From assembly GCA_018417955.1 (NCBI GenBank), contig JACTVC010000013.1, positions 1-64,000 on the forward strand: a stretch of DNA of 64,000 bases, written 5' to 3'. Source of the DNA: Laccaria trichodermophora (Eukaryota; Basidiomycota; Agaricomycetes; Agaricales; Hydnangiaceae). A program made the position numbers and the translations under genes. How positions within the stretch are numbered: position 1 is the stretch's first letter; the number at the start of each line of letters is the position of its first letter. Below the pieces are notes generated by a model that was given only the letters and a program-made list of their open reading frames with translations, did no database searches and had not been told where the DNA came from. Shown here piece by piece: positions 10,334-20,950 of the stretch.

Positions 10334-13050
10334 CTATACAGACCCACCATAACGCGTACTGAAAAGTCCTTCCTCCACGGCTTTGATTTCTGGCGTATAC
10401 GTGTACATGTCAGCCACTTGCAAATTGGAAGGAAGATAGGAAACAGGCGTACGGAGTGCGATGATTTTGGAGTAGAAGCGGCATAGGGCTAGGTTACCTA
10501 TTGTGTGGAGCAGAATCGTTAGCTTTCCCTTTGGAGGACGAAGGGAATGAAGAGGGACACGAGCCCCCTGAAAACCGAGAGAGGGCAGAAGGAAAGAAGC
10601 ATGAGTCTCCCGGAAGGGAAGCGAATCCGGAAGAACGAAATAGGGAACACGAGTTTTCTCTGCGGAAGAGGAGCAACATACCCATGATATACCCAACCCC
10701 GGAACGCCCATATCCTTCCAACATCCATTAATCTCGCCCTCCTCATCCATTCCCCACAAAGGCTTGGACTTATCCGCCACTTCGTCTCCACAGATCCTGC
10801 GTATCCCGTAGTGGGCGTCCGTGAGACTTTGGTTTCAAGTCAGACATGCCCTGGACGTAGATGAAAGAATATGAACACCTACCCTGTGCAGAAGACTACC
10901 ACATCCGCGGAGAGCTCGCTCCCATTGTCGAATTTCAGCCCTGTCTCGGTGAACCCTGCGATTTGGCTGTCGTTCTTTAGCTTGATCTTGCCGTCGATTA
11001 GGTATTGGCTGCCTCCGACGTCTGTGTAAGAGATGATGTTAGCCCTCGAGCACCTTGTCGATGACATTCGCGTGCCTAAGTAATATCCTCCGGCTTTCTG
11101 CCAGACAGTCAGCACGAGGCCAGAATCCAGGTATCCCTTGTTGGTTCTAAATCCGACTTTGTGCAGGCCTTCGATAGTATCCCTAGTTTGCATTGAAAAG
11201 GTCAGCTTCGTGGAAGAGCAACGACATGGGGAGGGACGACTTGCTTATCGACGTTCTCCCAGATCGCTTTCATCCCTCGGTGTGTCAAGCCCGCGATCAG
11301 TTTGTTCGGGAAAGACATGTTGAGTTTGTCTGCGAGATCTATGGGGGGACCGTTCTCCGAATACAGACCTATGGATCATGATGAGAAGGAAGCGTCGCTT
11401 CGCTCGAATGGAATGCATACCCTCCAACAACATTCGCACCCCTTTTCCCGCTGAGATGATGTACGTCGAGCCACGTTGGAACATTGTCACGTCTAGTCAT
11501 CTTTTGTTGAGCAGCAGACACTTTTCAGGGTTGAAGAAAGAATTCGTACCAACACCATGATCGACATAGTCCACGCAAATGTCGTGGGCTATGATACTTC
11601 TTTAGTCATCTATCCACTACTTTGTGGGTTAACTCAAACGCACCAGACGTGCACGATCCAATAACGACGACTTTTTTGCCAACATGGTCCCTAGCGCTTT
11701 TGTGCTGCGATGAATGCAGGACTTGCCCTGTGAAGGTCTCCTAACGTCCACGTCATTCTTCATACAGTGGTGATACGAGAGAAAACAGGCTATACCATTC
11801 CGGGAATAGATGGAACGTAGCCCTCGCCGCCTTTGAACCCCACGGCAAAGACAACATGCTTGACTTTAAAAATCCGGTCTTGCTCATTTGCTTGCCGTAC
11901 AACGACGTTCCACAACTTCGTCTCCTCGTCCCGAGTCGCTTTGGTCACTGTCGAGGAGGTCCAAACGTTTAGCTCTAGGGCCTCGGCGTAGAATTCGAGC
12001 CAGTTGGCGAGCTGGACGGGTGTTAGCTTCAAGTTGCCTCTGACTCAATGGCGTTCGCACCTTTTTAGCTGGGGCGAAGACGGGCCAGGTCGAAGGGAAC
12101 CTGATACAACACTTCTTAAGTTCTCTCACGATACAGAAGGGAAGGAGATACCCACGGGAGGTAAGGGAATTGACCGTACCCTTCAAACCCCTCCACGTCA
12201 GTGAATCGCAACCAGCACGCAGGCAGCAACACTTACAAACGGGATCGTGAAGGCACAATGCTTCATACCTCTCCCTCCAATTATCCCCTATCCTCTCGTT
12301 CTTTTCGATTACCAAAGTGGGTACATCCAACGCTTTCAGACGTGCAGCCACCTCCAATCCGCTATGGCCTCCCCCGATAATGAGGACAGTCGGGTTTTCT
12401 CCTTCGAAAGCGACTTCCCTGCGACGGGCGTCTTCCCATTTACCGTGGTTTGGTTCTGGGTTTCGTAACGCTCCAATCTTTTCCGGGAACCCTTTCAGGC
12501 TATCGAGAGTGGTAAAGATGGATTGTCCCTTCCACTCAACCTGATCTCCAATCTTGATAGGCACTAGCCTCGCGATCCCAGTAGCGGAACCTATCTTTGT
12601 CTCGAACGTGAACAGGATCTGGATCCACGCGAGATCGGGATGAGGTTGTTGAAGCTGCGGCTTGATCTCATCGCTGAGCTTAACGTTCTGGATCTGCGCA
12701 TCGGCTAATCGGTCCACGAGGAAGGCTTTGATCGTGGCCGTTCCTTCAAATGTTCGTAGATCCCAGGTGAGGGCGAGGATGTCTCTCCAGTAGAGAGATA
12801 TGGATGATGATGATGCTGTGGTGGTCTTGGAGGGCTCTGGTAGAAGACTTGAGGAGAAGTCTGATTCTACGAGAAGGCTAGTTATGCCTTCTACGTCACC
12901 CGTTTCTGCAAACTTGGCAAAAGATGAAAGCCAAGTCGAAGCGACGCTCGTGGCATCGACATCGGTAGGAACGGTTGTTCCCAGCTTGGACAAGGTGGGA
13001 AGGGACGCCTCGATTGGATGGGGTTCATTGACAATTTCCTGTGAGCTCAT
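10334..13050 (-). CDS. Flavin-containing monooxygenase (FAD/NADPH) with N-terminal NTF2-like region
   Basis: This is a predicted FMO-type oxidoreductase that would oxygenate soft nucleophiles or carbonyls using FAD and NADPH. The start is chosen at ATG 13050 (MSSQEIV); an in-frame ATG lies at 13098. Residues of about 40-180 resemble an NTF2/SnoaL-like fold (SLYWRDILALTWDLRTFEGT). The FAD dinucleotide motif is GGGHSGLEVAARL, followed by ERIGDNWRERYEALCLHDP. Then come small exons with FEGYGQFPYLP, FPSTWPVFAPAKK and LTPVQLANWLEFYAEA. The NADPH motif VVVIGSCTSAHDI lies near 11680-11580, and ADVVVFCTG near 10882. The end, NLALCRFYSKIIALR to RYGGSV, stops at 10334. About ten exons are separated by GT-AG introns of roughly 45-60 bp. 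No disabling change was seen. The substrate is unknown. Confidence 0.85.
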
Positions 13051-13868
13051 TGTGATGGAAAAGGATGAGACAGGCGGCGTTCCACTAAGCCGCACCAAAT
13101 CCTCAAGCCGGTTTATATCACTGGCAAGATATGTTAATTGTTCGCTTCATATACCCCAGTTGATCATTGTGTTGGATTGATGAAAGGAGGGGAAATATCG
13201 GAATTACGGTAGTTCTAGCGACATGTGATGACTGCTTCCAAGAGATCCCCGGACCGAAGTCGAGTTTGGTCAAGAGTTCTGTGACTTGAAAATTGCAGAA
13301 CGTGAAGCAGAGAATTGGCAGAGAGCTCACGGAAAGCCAATGGAGAGAGAGACAAGATAAAGGTCACTTCAAAAATCAGTTTAAGCACTACAAAAATGGT
13401 CCAGGTGTGACAGACCCGTGACGAATATTTGCAAGTCAAACGTCGACAAATAAACGCGTCGCGTCAATTACATCGCTCAAACGTCGCTTTTATCAGTGAA
13501 TCTGAAGCATTGATTAACGGAGAGAACAATTAATAACTGGAGTGCCCCGAACATTAATAACAATCACCCGATCTCTCCATCATCACTCTCGGTAAAAAGG
13601 CCAGATAGACTGTTCACCTCAAGTTCACCTCGGCAATTTATGGACATGTTAGCGCGCATTCCACATCGGACAATGAATTCTCGGCTCCAGTGCAACGTAA
13701 TCACTTCAGAAGACCCAGTGCATAGTCTAGGATGATGCAATGGATAGCACCACTGCGTTTTACAATCCGCATAGCGAGCATTTAAAGAGAGATATTGACA
13801 CTTAGCTCAAAAGTTTATATGACTCATCACAACAAGACCGCATTTCAATTTGTCCCACTCCCAAAAAA
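13051..13868. promoter_or_regulatory. Intergenic region between the monooxygenase start and the lectin 3' end
   Basis: About 800 bp without a supported gene. The FMO gene starts here on the minus strand, so its promoter should lie at about 13051-13500; no TATA box could be called with confidence. The last 100 bp before 13869 are AT-rich and would hold the lectin 3' UTR. Confidence 0.4.
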
Positions 13869-14294
13869 TTAGGAAATAATCAAGGAACAACTAATCTTTC
13901 TTCCCTCTTCATTGACTTTCTTAAACTCTATCTTCCTCCCCGTCGTATCAAACCTTGTGACACTTTGAACTAACGTGATTCCAGCCCTGGTTCCTGGCTG
14001 ATAATACGTCGGAAGCAGCGCGACGGTTGTGTCCTTGTCCTCGATATTTAGAAGAACGTCGAGCCAAAGTGAGTAATTGTGTACTCCAACGACGAGGAAG
14101 AACGCATTGCCCGATGCGTTCTTAAAACGAAGGCCGCCGGATGTGCCGCTACCGCCCATCGTTAGGATTTCTTTTCCCGCTGCTTCGGTCCACGTTCCGC
14201 CGTTCGCGTAGTGCCAAACGCCTTTTTCTACAATGTTGAAGAACTCGGGGGCGGATTCGCGGTAGAAGATAGAAATCTCCACTGTATAAGACAT
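13869..14294 (-). CDS. Fungal fruit-body lectin
   Basis: A single-exon 141-codon ORF matches the fungal fruit-body lectin family (the Agaricus bisporus lectin type, Pfam FB_lectin), whose members are usually about 140 residues. These are cytosolic sugar-binding proteins without a signal peptide, made in fruiting bodies and often implicated in defence against fungus feeders. Visible family hallmarks are the start SYTVEISIFY, the WHYANGGTW segment, LTMGGSGTSGGLRF, the GVHNYSLW strand and a terminal LII. No stop or frame change interrupts it. The N-terminus at 14294 fits the family's start. A short GT-AG-like intron upstream in the 5' UTR is possible but not demonstrated. Confidence 0.93.
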   Translation of the reverse strand: MSYTVEISIFYRESAPEFFNIVEKGVWHYANGGTWTEAAGKEILTMGGSGTSGGLRFKNASGNAFFLVVGVHNYSLWLDVLLNIEDKDTTVALLPTYYQPGTRAGITLVQSVTRFDTTGRKIEFKKVNEEGRKISCSLIIS

Positions 14295-15261
14295 GGTTCC
14301 TATGAAGACGCTAAGTCAGCAGTGAATAACTTAATGTTCTGAAGTTTGCACCCCACCGACCGCGCGAAATTATAAGCAGTTGATAGAATGATGTGGGTGT
14401 ATTTTTGAAAGTACGAGGACCCAGAGCTTGATATGGTACATATTAGTGACAAGCTAAGAGCCTAGAGGGAAATGTGATATTCACCGAGATGCAAGACAAT
14501 CGAATCGACGCTGAAAAGTCTGACCGTTCGCGATTATATACTATCCACAGGATCCATCTGTTGTCAGCAAGGCCAAACGTCTGGTCCAGAACTTCTTAAA
14601 AGTGATAGTCTTCACCGCATCATTTGAGATGCCAAGAAACCGTTATCTGGGGATCGATGAAGGTCAAATGACAACAAAGACGTTTAGAAAATCCAAAACT
14701 TCTGCGCAATCGGCCGTAGCACTTACAAAATATGTAGAAATCTGATCTAGGTTTGAACGTGGTTAGAGATAATCTCAGTACGGACTATTTTGGATAGCGT
14801 GCACCTTAGGTACTACAAGTAAGAGCCCTCATAACGTCCAATGGATGGAAGTGGCTCGCCTCTGGTCTTGTATGGACTGACCAACGAAAGTCATACCAGT
14901 TGAGGGATCGTGATGGAAAGTCACTGGGTATGGTATGAGTGGGTATTATTGTTAGGGGTGTGGGTATAGCGGCTGTGGTGTTTCGTAGGGGTTCAACGTT
15001 AACAAATTAGGGTGCAAAATAGAAATTGGGGAGCGAAGGTTCGCGATGACGCAGCGCTTCATGCCTGTGCTGGAATCCGCGACCACGGAGGAAGTCTGCA
15101 AAAGACCCGAGCTGGTCAATTTCAGGTGGTGAATTTGAATACCTTATGCTAGTGTGCCGGAGTCTCGGTTTCACTGTCAGGTGCACGTACATCAACTTCT
15201 GAGTCGCCGGCCACCCACATCTGATAACACCCATAGTAGGCCCTCCTTCATCTTTAGGCAA
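14295..15261. other. Intergenic, lectin promoter side; no gene supported
   Basis: This region should include the lectin promoter (14295 rightwards). A minus-strand ORF at 15007-15261 has no recognisable content and is rich in Pro, Arg and His, so I do not call it a gene. Nothing else was detected. Confidence 0.35.
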
Positions 15262-16240
15262 TTAGGTGCTTGTGATGACTTCGGCTGCACTGGCGGCGGG
15301 CGGCAGAGTGGAGGTGGTATTGGGGTGAGTTTGCGTATCAACTTCACCAAACATGACTTCCAGAGTCCGAGTCGTTTCCATCTCGTCCCCAGGCGGCATC
15401 GTTACAGTGCTTGAGGTGGTTTCAGTGTCAGCGAGAGATGCAGTCAAGGTACTGGCGTGAGTTTGTACATCAATTTCGCCCACCCGCCCAAACTCGGCAT
15501 TCAGTTGCATCTCTCTTTCTTCCCTGGCAGATGGCGTCGGCATATTGCTTGTGGTGGCTTTATTGACGCAGGAAGGCACATCCGACGTACTGGAGACAGA
15601 CATCAGCTTCGCCGAGTATCGAGAGTCGGTGGCTCTGAGGGTGGGGGGACCATAACATAACATGGATGTGGGTTCTCAATGTGATATGGATCGATAGCCC
15701 TCCGGGCATGATTGCCTGAAGCCTGCGTCCACCGACATACTCGTGTAATCCATCTAAAAATAGCTTCAAGCGTTATTTTGCCAGTGGTAAGCGTAATCTT
15801 ACGATCCAAGTCGAGCTCATCGAGCGAGCGAAAGTCAAAGGTAATCCGCAAAGAACCCCTCTTGATGGAGAACCAGCACAAAGGTTGAGGGGCAGAGGGT
15901 GGGCATACAGCTATAGTGTGAGTGTCAGCGTGGAGCTATTAGGAACTGAACATAAGCTGAGATCCTCAATGCGGTCCGTGGTTATTCGGATGCTCCTAAA
16001 ATCCCAGATAAGGCTGGAATCAACCATGATAGGACGCCAACGGTCAGAGGGATCCTTCATGGAGTCCAGAGATGGAAATTTATGGGGTTGTGCGTTCGTT
16101 GGGAGTAAAAATGGCTTGTGGACAGAGATAACTAGCATTTGGAACGGGAATTGGGAGAGGGGGAGGTCAGGAGAGGCCTGGGGAAACTTCGCAAGAAAGA
16201 CGAAAGCGCAGGCTGAGGAATGAGTGCGCCGTCCGTTCAA
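15262..16240 (-). CDS. Hypothetical protein, F-box-like N-terminal part
   Basis: Three minus-strand segments probably form one gene. Residues from 16240 include SMKDPSDRWRPIMVDSSLIW and then IRITTDRIEDLSL, resembling the region after the F-box in agaricomycete F-box-like proteins. A segment at about 15881-15720 (GSLRITFDFRSLDELDL, WITRVCRWTQ) continues that similarity. The segment at 15663-15262 is low-complexity and Thr/Glu-rich, with a partly repeated motif (GEIDVQTHAS and GEVDTQTHPN). A likely intron separates the first two near 15950-15905 (CACTATAG acceptor). No canonical F-box motif was seen, so the assignment is tentative. The third segment may instead be a separate ORF. Confidence 0.35.
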
Positions 16241-16596
16241 TTTTGTCGCGCTGGAGGGAACTTCAAGTGTGCATGCTAAATCTCTGGTGGGTTGGTGCTT
16301 CCAGACGGATCGTGGCGTCTACCGCTGAGAGAGCGGGTGCAGGGAGCATAATTCCAGAGGAGGGAGGAACGAGGAATGGTTATTTGATGGTTATCATGTA
16401 GTCAGTACATGTGTGTCACTGACAAGGACTTCGACTCAACCATAACAAGGGTTTCGACAGCCCTCGACGACGCGTGCGCCTCGTTGTATTTCTTGACAAC
16501 GTCCAACAAGCATGACGGGCTTGCCAGTGGCGAAAATGGATTTATGGGGCGCTAAAAGCGTGCACAGTACGCGCCGTTCTCTCCCCACCTGCCACA
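16241..16596. promoter_or_regulatory. Divergent intergenic region
   Basis: This separates the minus-strand F-box-like candidate from the plus-strand hydrolase, so it should carry both promoters. No ORF or clear core-promoter element was identified. Confidence 0.3.
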
Positions 16597-17891
16597 ATGG
16601 CAAACCCGCATGGAAAGTACGCCTCGATCTCACTCTACCAACGTATCCACCTCCTCTTCATATTTCTCCAACTCCGTACGTCCCCTCTCCCTTTATTAGT
16701 GATGATTTACACTTCTAAATCACTTCTTCAACAGCTCTGGTCATATTCTGGACCCTCCTCCTCTTCTTCCTCTGCATCCGCCGTCCAGCCCGATCCATCC
16801 GGCGAGACACATCCCTCACCATCATCCGATTCATAAAGTATCGCGTCTCCCTCCCTCAAAGACAATACATCAGCGGCACCTCTACCAATACCTACACAAA
16901 GTGGTGCAAGAAACATGCCCTCCCTGAGACGATTGAAGAGCTCATAGGTGATGCGAAGATTATGTGGATTGGGCCGAAGAGGACCAAGAGGGTCGTGCTG
17001 TTCTTTCCTGGTGTGTTTCCCTCGCATAAGTATCAATAATACGTAGACTGATGCGAGGAAGTGTAGGCGGCGGCTACTTTGCCGCTCTCCCCACGTTCAT
17101 GCTCGATTTCTGGCGATACGTCCAGCTCAAACTCGAGTTAGAAGTTGGGTTTGCTGTTCTGAACTATTGTATGTCTTTCGTTCTATAACCACTTACCTGT
17201 ACCCTTCCCCCCATTCACCGAACCCAACAGTGCTCTACCCAGAGGCAACCTACCCAACGCAACTCCACCAAGCCTGCACAGCACTCGACCACCTCATCTC
17301 AACAGGCACACACCCAAGCAACATCCACATCATAGGCGACTCCGCAGGTGGAAACCTCGTTCTTGGCTTACTCTCCCTCCTCCTCCACCCTCTCCCCCTC
17401 ACCGACACCTCCGAGTCTCCACCACAGATCATAAACAGCCCTCTCCCCGCCCCACTCGCCGGCGTATACCTAATGTCTCCCTGGGTAAACTTCACCAACA
17501 CCGCCCCCTCCCTTGCCGAAAACACACCATACGACATCTCAAACTCACCTGGGCTCGGAGAACATGTCATCGGCTGCTATACACCTCCATCTCAACGGGC
17601 GTACGTCGAGCCGCTCAAAGCACCCTCGGGTGGTTCGATGGTCTTGATGGTGTAGTCGATAGGCTGTTGGTGAGCGCGGGAGATAAAGAGGTGGATAGGG
17701 ATGATATAGTGAGTTTTGGGAAGATTCATTTGGAGGGGAAGAAGACGAGGGGGTATGAGTTTGTACTGCAGGAAGGAGGGGTGCATGATGATCCGTATTT
17801 TGACTTTTTCTTTGGAACGCCGGGGGAGGGTGAGGTGGGTGGGTTGACGCATACAATTGTGGAGTGGTTGGTGGGTGGGTCTAGTAACTAG
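16597..17891 (+). CDS. Alpha/beta hydrolase (esterase/lipase, hormone-sensitive-lipase-like), four exons, one frame slip
   Basis: The gene starts at ATG 16597. Exons are 16597-16675, 16735-17010, 17067-17168 and 17231-17891; the first three introns have GTACGT, GTGTGT and GTATGT donors and AG acceptors. Residues 28-48 form a membrane-anchor-like hydrophobic stretch (FWTLLLFFLCIRRPAR). The oxyanion-hole motif reads FFPGGGYF, with Pro where HGGG is usual. The nucleophile elbow is IIGDSAGGNL, the acidic residue is probably in SAGDKEVDRD, and the catalytic His is in EGGVHDDPYF. Between YVEPLKAPSG and WFDGLDGVVDRLL the frame changes at about 17624-17632. One extra G in the GGG run would make it continuous. 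It may be a sequencing error or a recent null allele. The probable activity is ester hydrolysis of an unknown substrate. Confidence 0.78.
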
Positions 17892-18015
17892 TTGAACAAA
17901 AAGAAAGAAACTCCTCGTTGGACGCGATCAAAATTGATTATTTTCTGCTCATCGTCACATCGTCCGCATATATGCACTTCAACCAGCCCGAAATGCCTGT
18001 CGAGCTCCTTTGTCA

Positions 18016-20307
18016 ATGGGGCTCGTCGCCATCTTGCCAAGCATATGGGCCTTCCTGACATCGCTGTTGAGTCTTCTGTACACAACAGTCACTGAGCCCA
18101 CTTCCAACAGCCATAGCTCTCAAGCAACGGAATGGCCCACCGCAAACTCCTCAACGACAGCCTCCGTACGAGTATTGTTCCCTTGGTCCCAATCAACTCG
18201 GTACGTCTTCAGCAGATTCATTTTTTGCGTAACTAACTAGATGCACAAAAAAAGAACAATTCATGCGCAACCCAAGTCTGATCGCCATTACAAAACAACG
18301 GTGTAATACCAGTACAAATCTCATCATCCCACCCCCAGTCTTCCGTCTCCCTTCTCTCACAGTTGTAGACGACTGGAACGCCCGCGTCAAGGGCGGGACG
18401 ACGTACCAAATCTCAAGCTTACATCTGCGTCGACCACTTCCAGCAGTGATCATCACACCTTGTACGCCTGGAAAGAAGCCACCACCACCTCCCCCTCCAT
18501 TGTCATTATCATCAGCTGTGTCAAGCGTCCCAACCACACCACCCACACCCACTCCCAAAATCACTCAACCCGTCTTCGTAAACCCAGCCGCAGGCCCGGA
18601 AGACGACGACGAAGACATCGCGTTGAAACGCGTCATGGAAGACTTGGAATACGCACTCAATAAAGAAGATGTAAACCCATTCGACGTCTCCCCGGACCCA
18701 CCGTCGTTCAACATCTCCCAAAGTCTCCAAATCAGCTTGGATAAGCAAAGTCCATGCCCTGACGATGCGTCTTGGGACATCCCTTGGGAAAGCAGTTCTG
18801 GCACGGTGATGACCAGCACGCCTCTTTTAGGTTGGCATGGGCAACAAGAACAAGAGCGTGAGGAAGACCCATTCACGAACCCCGCGAACGTCGTCAACTC
18901 CCTTACCCCCTGCCTCTCCCTCCTCCACATTACACGGACCTATTCGATCTAGACATGTACCTCGAAGCCTCGTTGGCGATCGCGAACAGCAACAACACTA
19001 TCTTGGAGGAAGAGGAAGGGGAGAGCGAGAACCCATTTGAAGATACCTTCGCCATAGACCCCGTCGTCACTGTGTCTCCTTCTGAAAAAGCCGTACCGAT
19101 GAACCGCCTAGTCAAGGAAAGAGACGTATACAGGCCAAGTGGGTACACCCGTTCTCCGAGGTTTCGGTTTAGCGTGGATGAGAATGGGTCGCCTGTCCCC
19201 GTTCCTTTATGTTCCCCTCGACGACGTGGGGTGCGAATGACGGTGGTTGATCGAGTTCGTGCGGTCTTGGACGAAAGTGGTGATGACGAGGAGGAGGAGG
19301 GGGATGGGGATGATACCTCTGAAATATCGATGCCGGCGCTAAACGCGCGGTTACGTGAGGCGTGTGGGAGGAGGAGATCTGTGGCTGCTGGTGGTGGTGG
19401 TTTGGGTGTGACGGCGAGCGGTACCGCGTCTTTGTTGTCTTGCCATGGGGGCTCGCAGCGGAAGAGTGTGCCTCCGAAGACTGGGAGTCCGCGTGCTAGT
19501 TTGGGTGTTGCGTCGATGAAGGGCTTGACTCCGCATGCCACCTTACCTGCGGTGAGTCTAGCTTCATCGCAACACACACTCCGACCTTCCAACCGACTCT
19601 TGCGTGATATAACCAACACGATGACCACCTCGAGCTCGTCGACTTTGGCTTCGGTTGCGCATGGTCCTACTACAATGACGCAGAACAAGAAGAATCCATT
19701 CTTGCAAAACCCAATCGACATGACGACGCAAGAGAACCCCATCTCGACGCAGAACACAATCAAGTTGAAAACGCGAAACCCAACCGCGCGGTTCGGGAGG
19801 GACATTGCGAATATTGTTGTTGATGATTCTGCCAACTCACTCAATCTGTGTGGGGGTAACACGATGACTACTGCTGGAGAGAACACGACAATGGCTAGCG
19901 TGTACACGATGGCGTCTATGTACAGTGGGGAGAACATGATGGGAAGTGTGTACAGAGCGCAGAACACTATGGGCAGCATGTACGCACCGACATCCGCGTA
20001 CACGACGACCTCCGCGTACGCACCGACGACATCCGCATACGCACCGACGACATCCGCATACGCACCGACGACCTCCGCATACGCACCTACCTCCGCATAC
20101 ACCACAACCTCCGCGTACTCACCTACCTCCGTGAACGCACCGACGACCTCTGCATACGCAGCAGGACACAACACCACGACCTACACGGACGAAGCCTCCG
20201 CTCGGGCACTCAAAGCGCGGTTAAGACAGGCATGCGAGAATTTTTCGAAATCGGTGTGGGTGGAAGAGTGTGATACTGTGCAGTCTTGGGAGCCTGTGCC
20301 GTTTTGA
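18016..20307 (+). CDS. Orphan low-complexity protein with hydrophobic N-terminus and TSAYAPT repeats
   Basis: Exon 1 (ATG 18016 to 18200) encodes a hydrophobic start (MGLVAILPSIWAFLTSLLSL). A 40-bp intron, 18201-18240 (GTACGT...CTAACTAG), joins in frame to the segment ending near 18905. There the frame must move by one base: adding a C to the CCCCC run at 18906-18910 joins it to HYTDLFDLDMYLEASLA and the open frame to 20307. Features are a poly-Pro tract, acidic runs (DDEEEEGDGDD), two similar ALNARLREAC and ALKARLRQAC motifs, a Thr/Ser/Ala/Tyr repeat (TSAYAPT, about 19981-20160) and a conserved C-terminus also found at 9557-10081. I do not recognise the family. The C-terminal module is evidently the constrained part. 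Confidence 0.6.
19981..20160 (+). repeat. In-frame TSAYAPT minisatellite
   Basis: The roughly 21-bp unit encoding TSAYAPT is repeated with small variations (TSAYTTT, TSAYSPT, TSVNAPT) about nine times inside the orphan gene. The paralogous copy at 9.6-10.1 kb lacks the expansion. Codon use is CpG-rich (GCG, ACG, TCC), and the reverse strand stays open as a by-product. Confidence 0.85.
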
Positions 20308-20579
20308 ACGTCTTGGCGTTGTTTTCTTTTTTTTTTGTTGTTCCCGTTGAAGTTGTGAGTTTTGTTCGCTTTTTCTTTTGAGGTACCTGGGTTGGAACTT
20401 GGGGTAGATAGCTACCCTTTCATTTCGTTGAGTAGTATGGTGTCCTCGAAACTTGTCCAGAGTGATGATTCGTAATTTATAGTACAATTGCTCTCTTTCA
20501 TTCATTCCTTCCTTCCTATATCCTTGCATCCATATCCAACCAAATGTGCGCAAAAAGCTAACCAAGAACCCCGGGCTTA

Positions 20580-20950
20580 CAGAAATCGGCATGCCAGGCG
20601 TGCATGGGGCGTGCCGACTCAGGCATGCAAAGCATGCATGCTTGGTGCACGCTCCTTGATTTTTATACAGGATATATCATAGACAAACGTTGCCTGCTGG
20701 TAACCCACTGGTAATGTTACCTATGCCCCAGGTAACGTTACCAGTCTGAGAGGCATGCACAGATCAGTGACAGTGGATGTCAGGAAACGACATCCACTCT
20801 CACTCGAGATCCACTATTTGGCCACAACATCCACTACTCCCTTCCGACATCCACTCAAGGTACTGACATCCAGTGAAGCCCATTCGGGTTTGCTTCCCCC
20901 TTTGGACCCGCCGCCGCTTACTATCCCGATGCCTAAACTGACCCAATTCT
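20580..20950. other. Palindrome-rich boundary between gene block and repeat block
   Basis: Short palindromes and inverted words are dense here: GCATGC-containing words at 20588-20640, GGTAACGTTACC at about 20731, and related GTTACC/GGTAAT words. CATCCACT-type repeats follow at 20773-20880. It may be the end of an unrecognised element. From about 20950 rightwards CpG frequency falls and genes stop. Confidence 0.35.

Noticed and set aside
18930..20177. 415-codon minus-strand ORF opposite the orphan gene
   Set aside because: It is open because the sense strand is a biased Thr/Ser/Ala/Tyr repeat gene. It is the complement of the TSAYAPT array, has no independent domain, and a similar mirror appears opposite 9535-9951.
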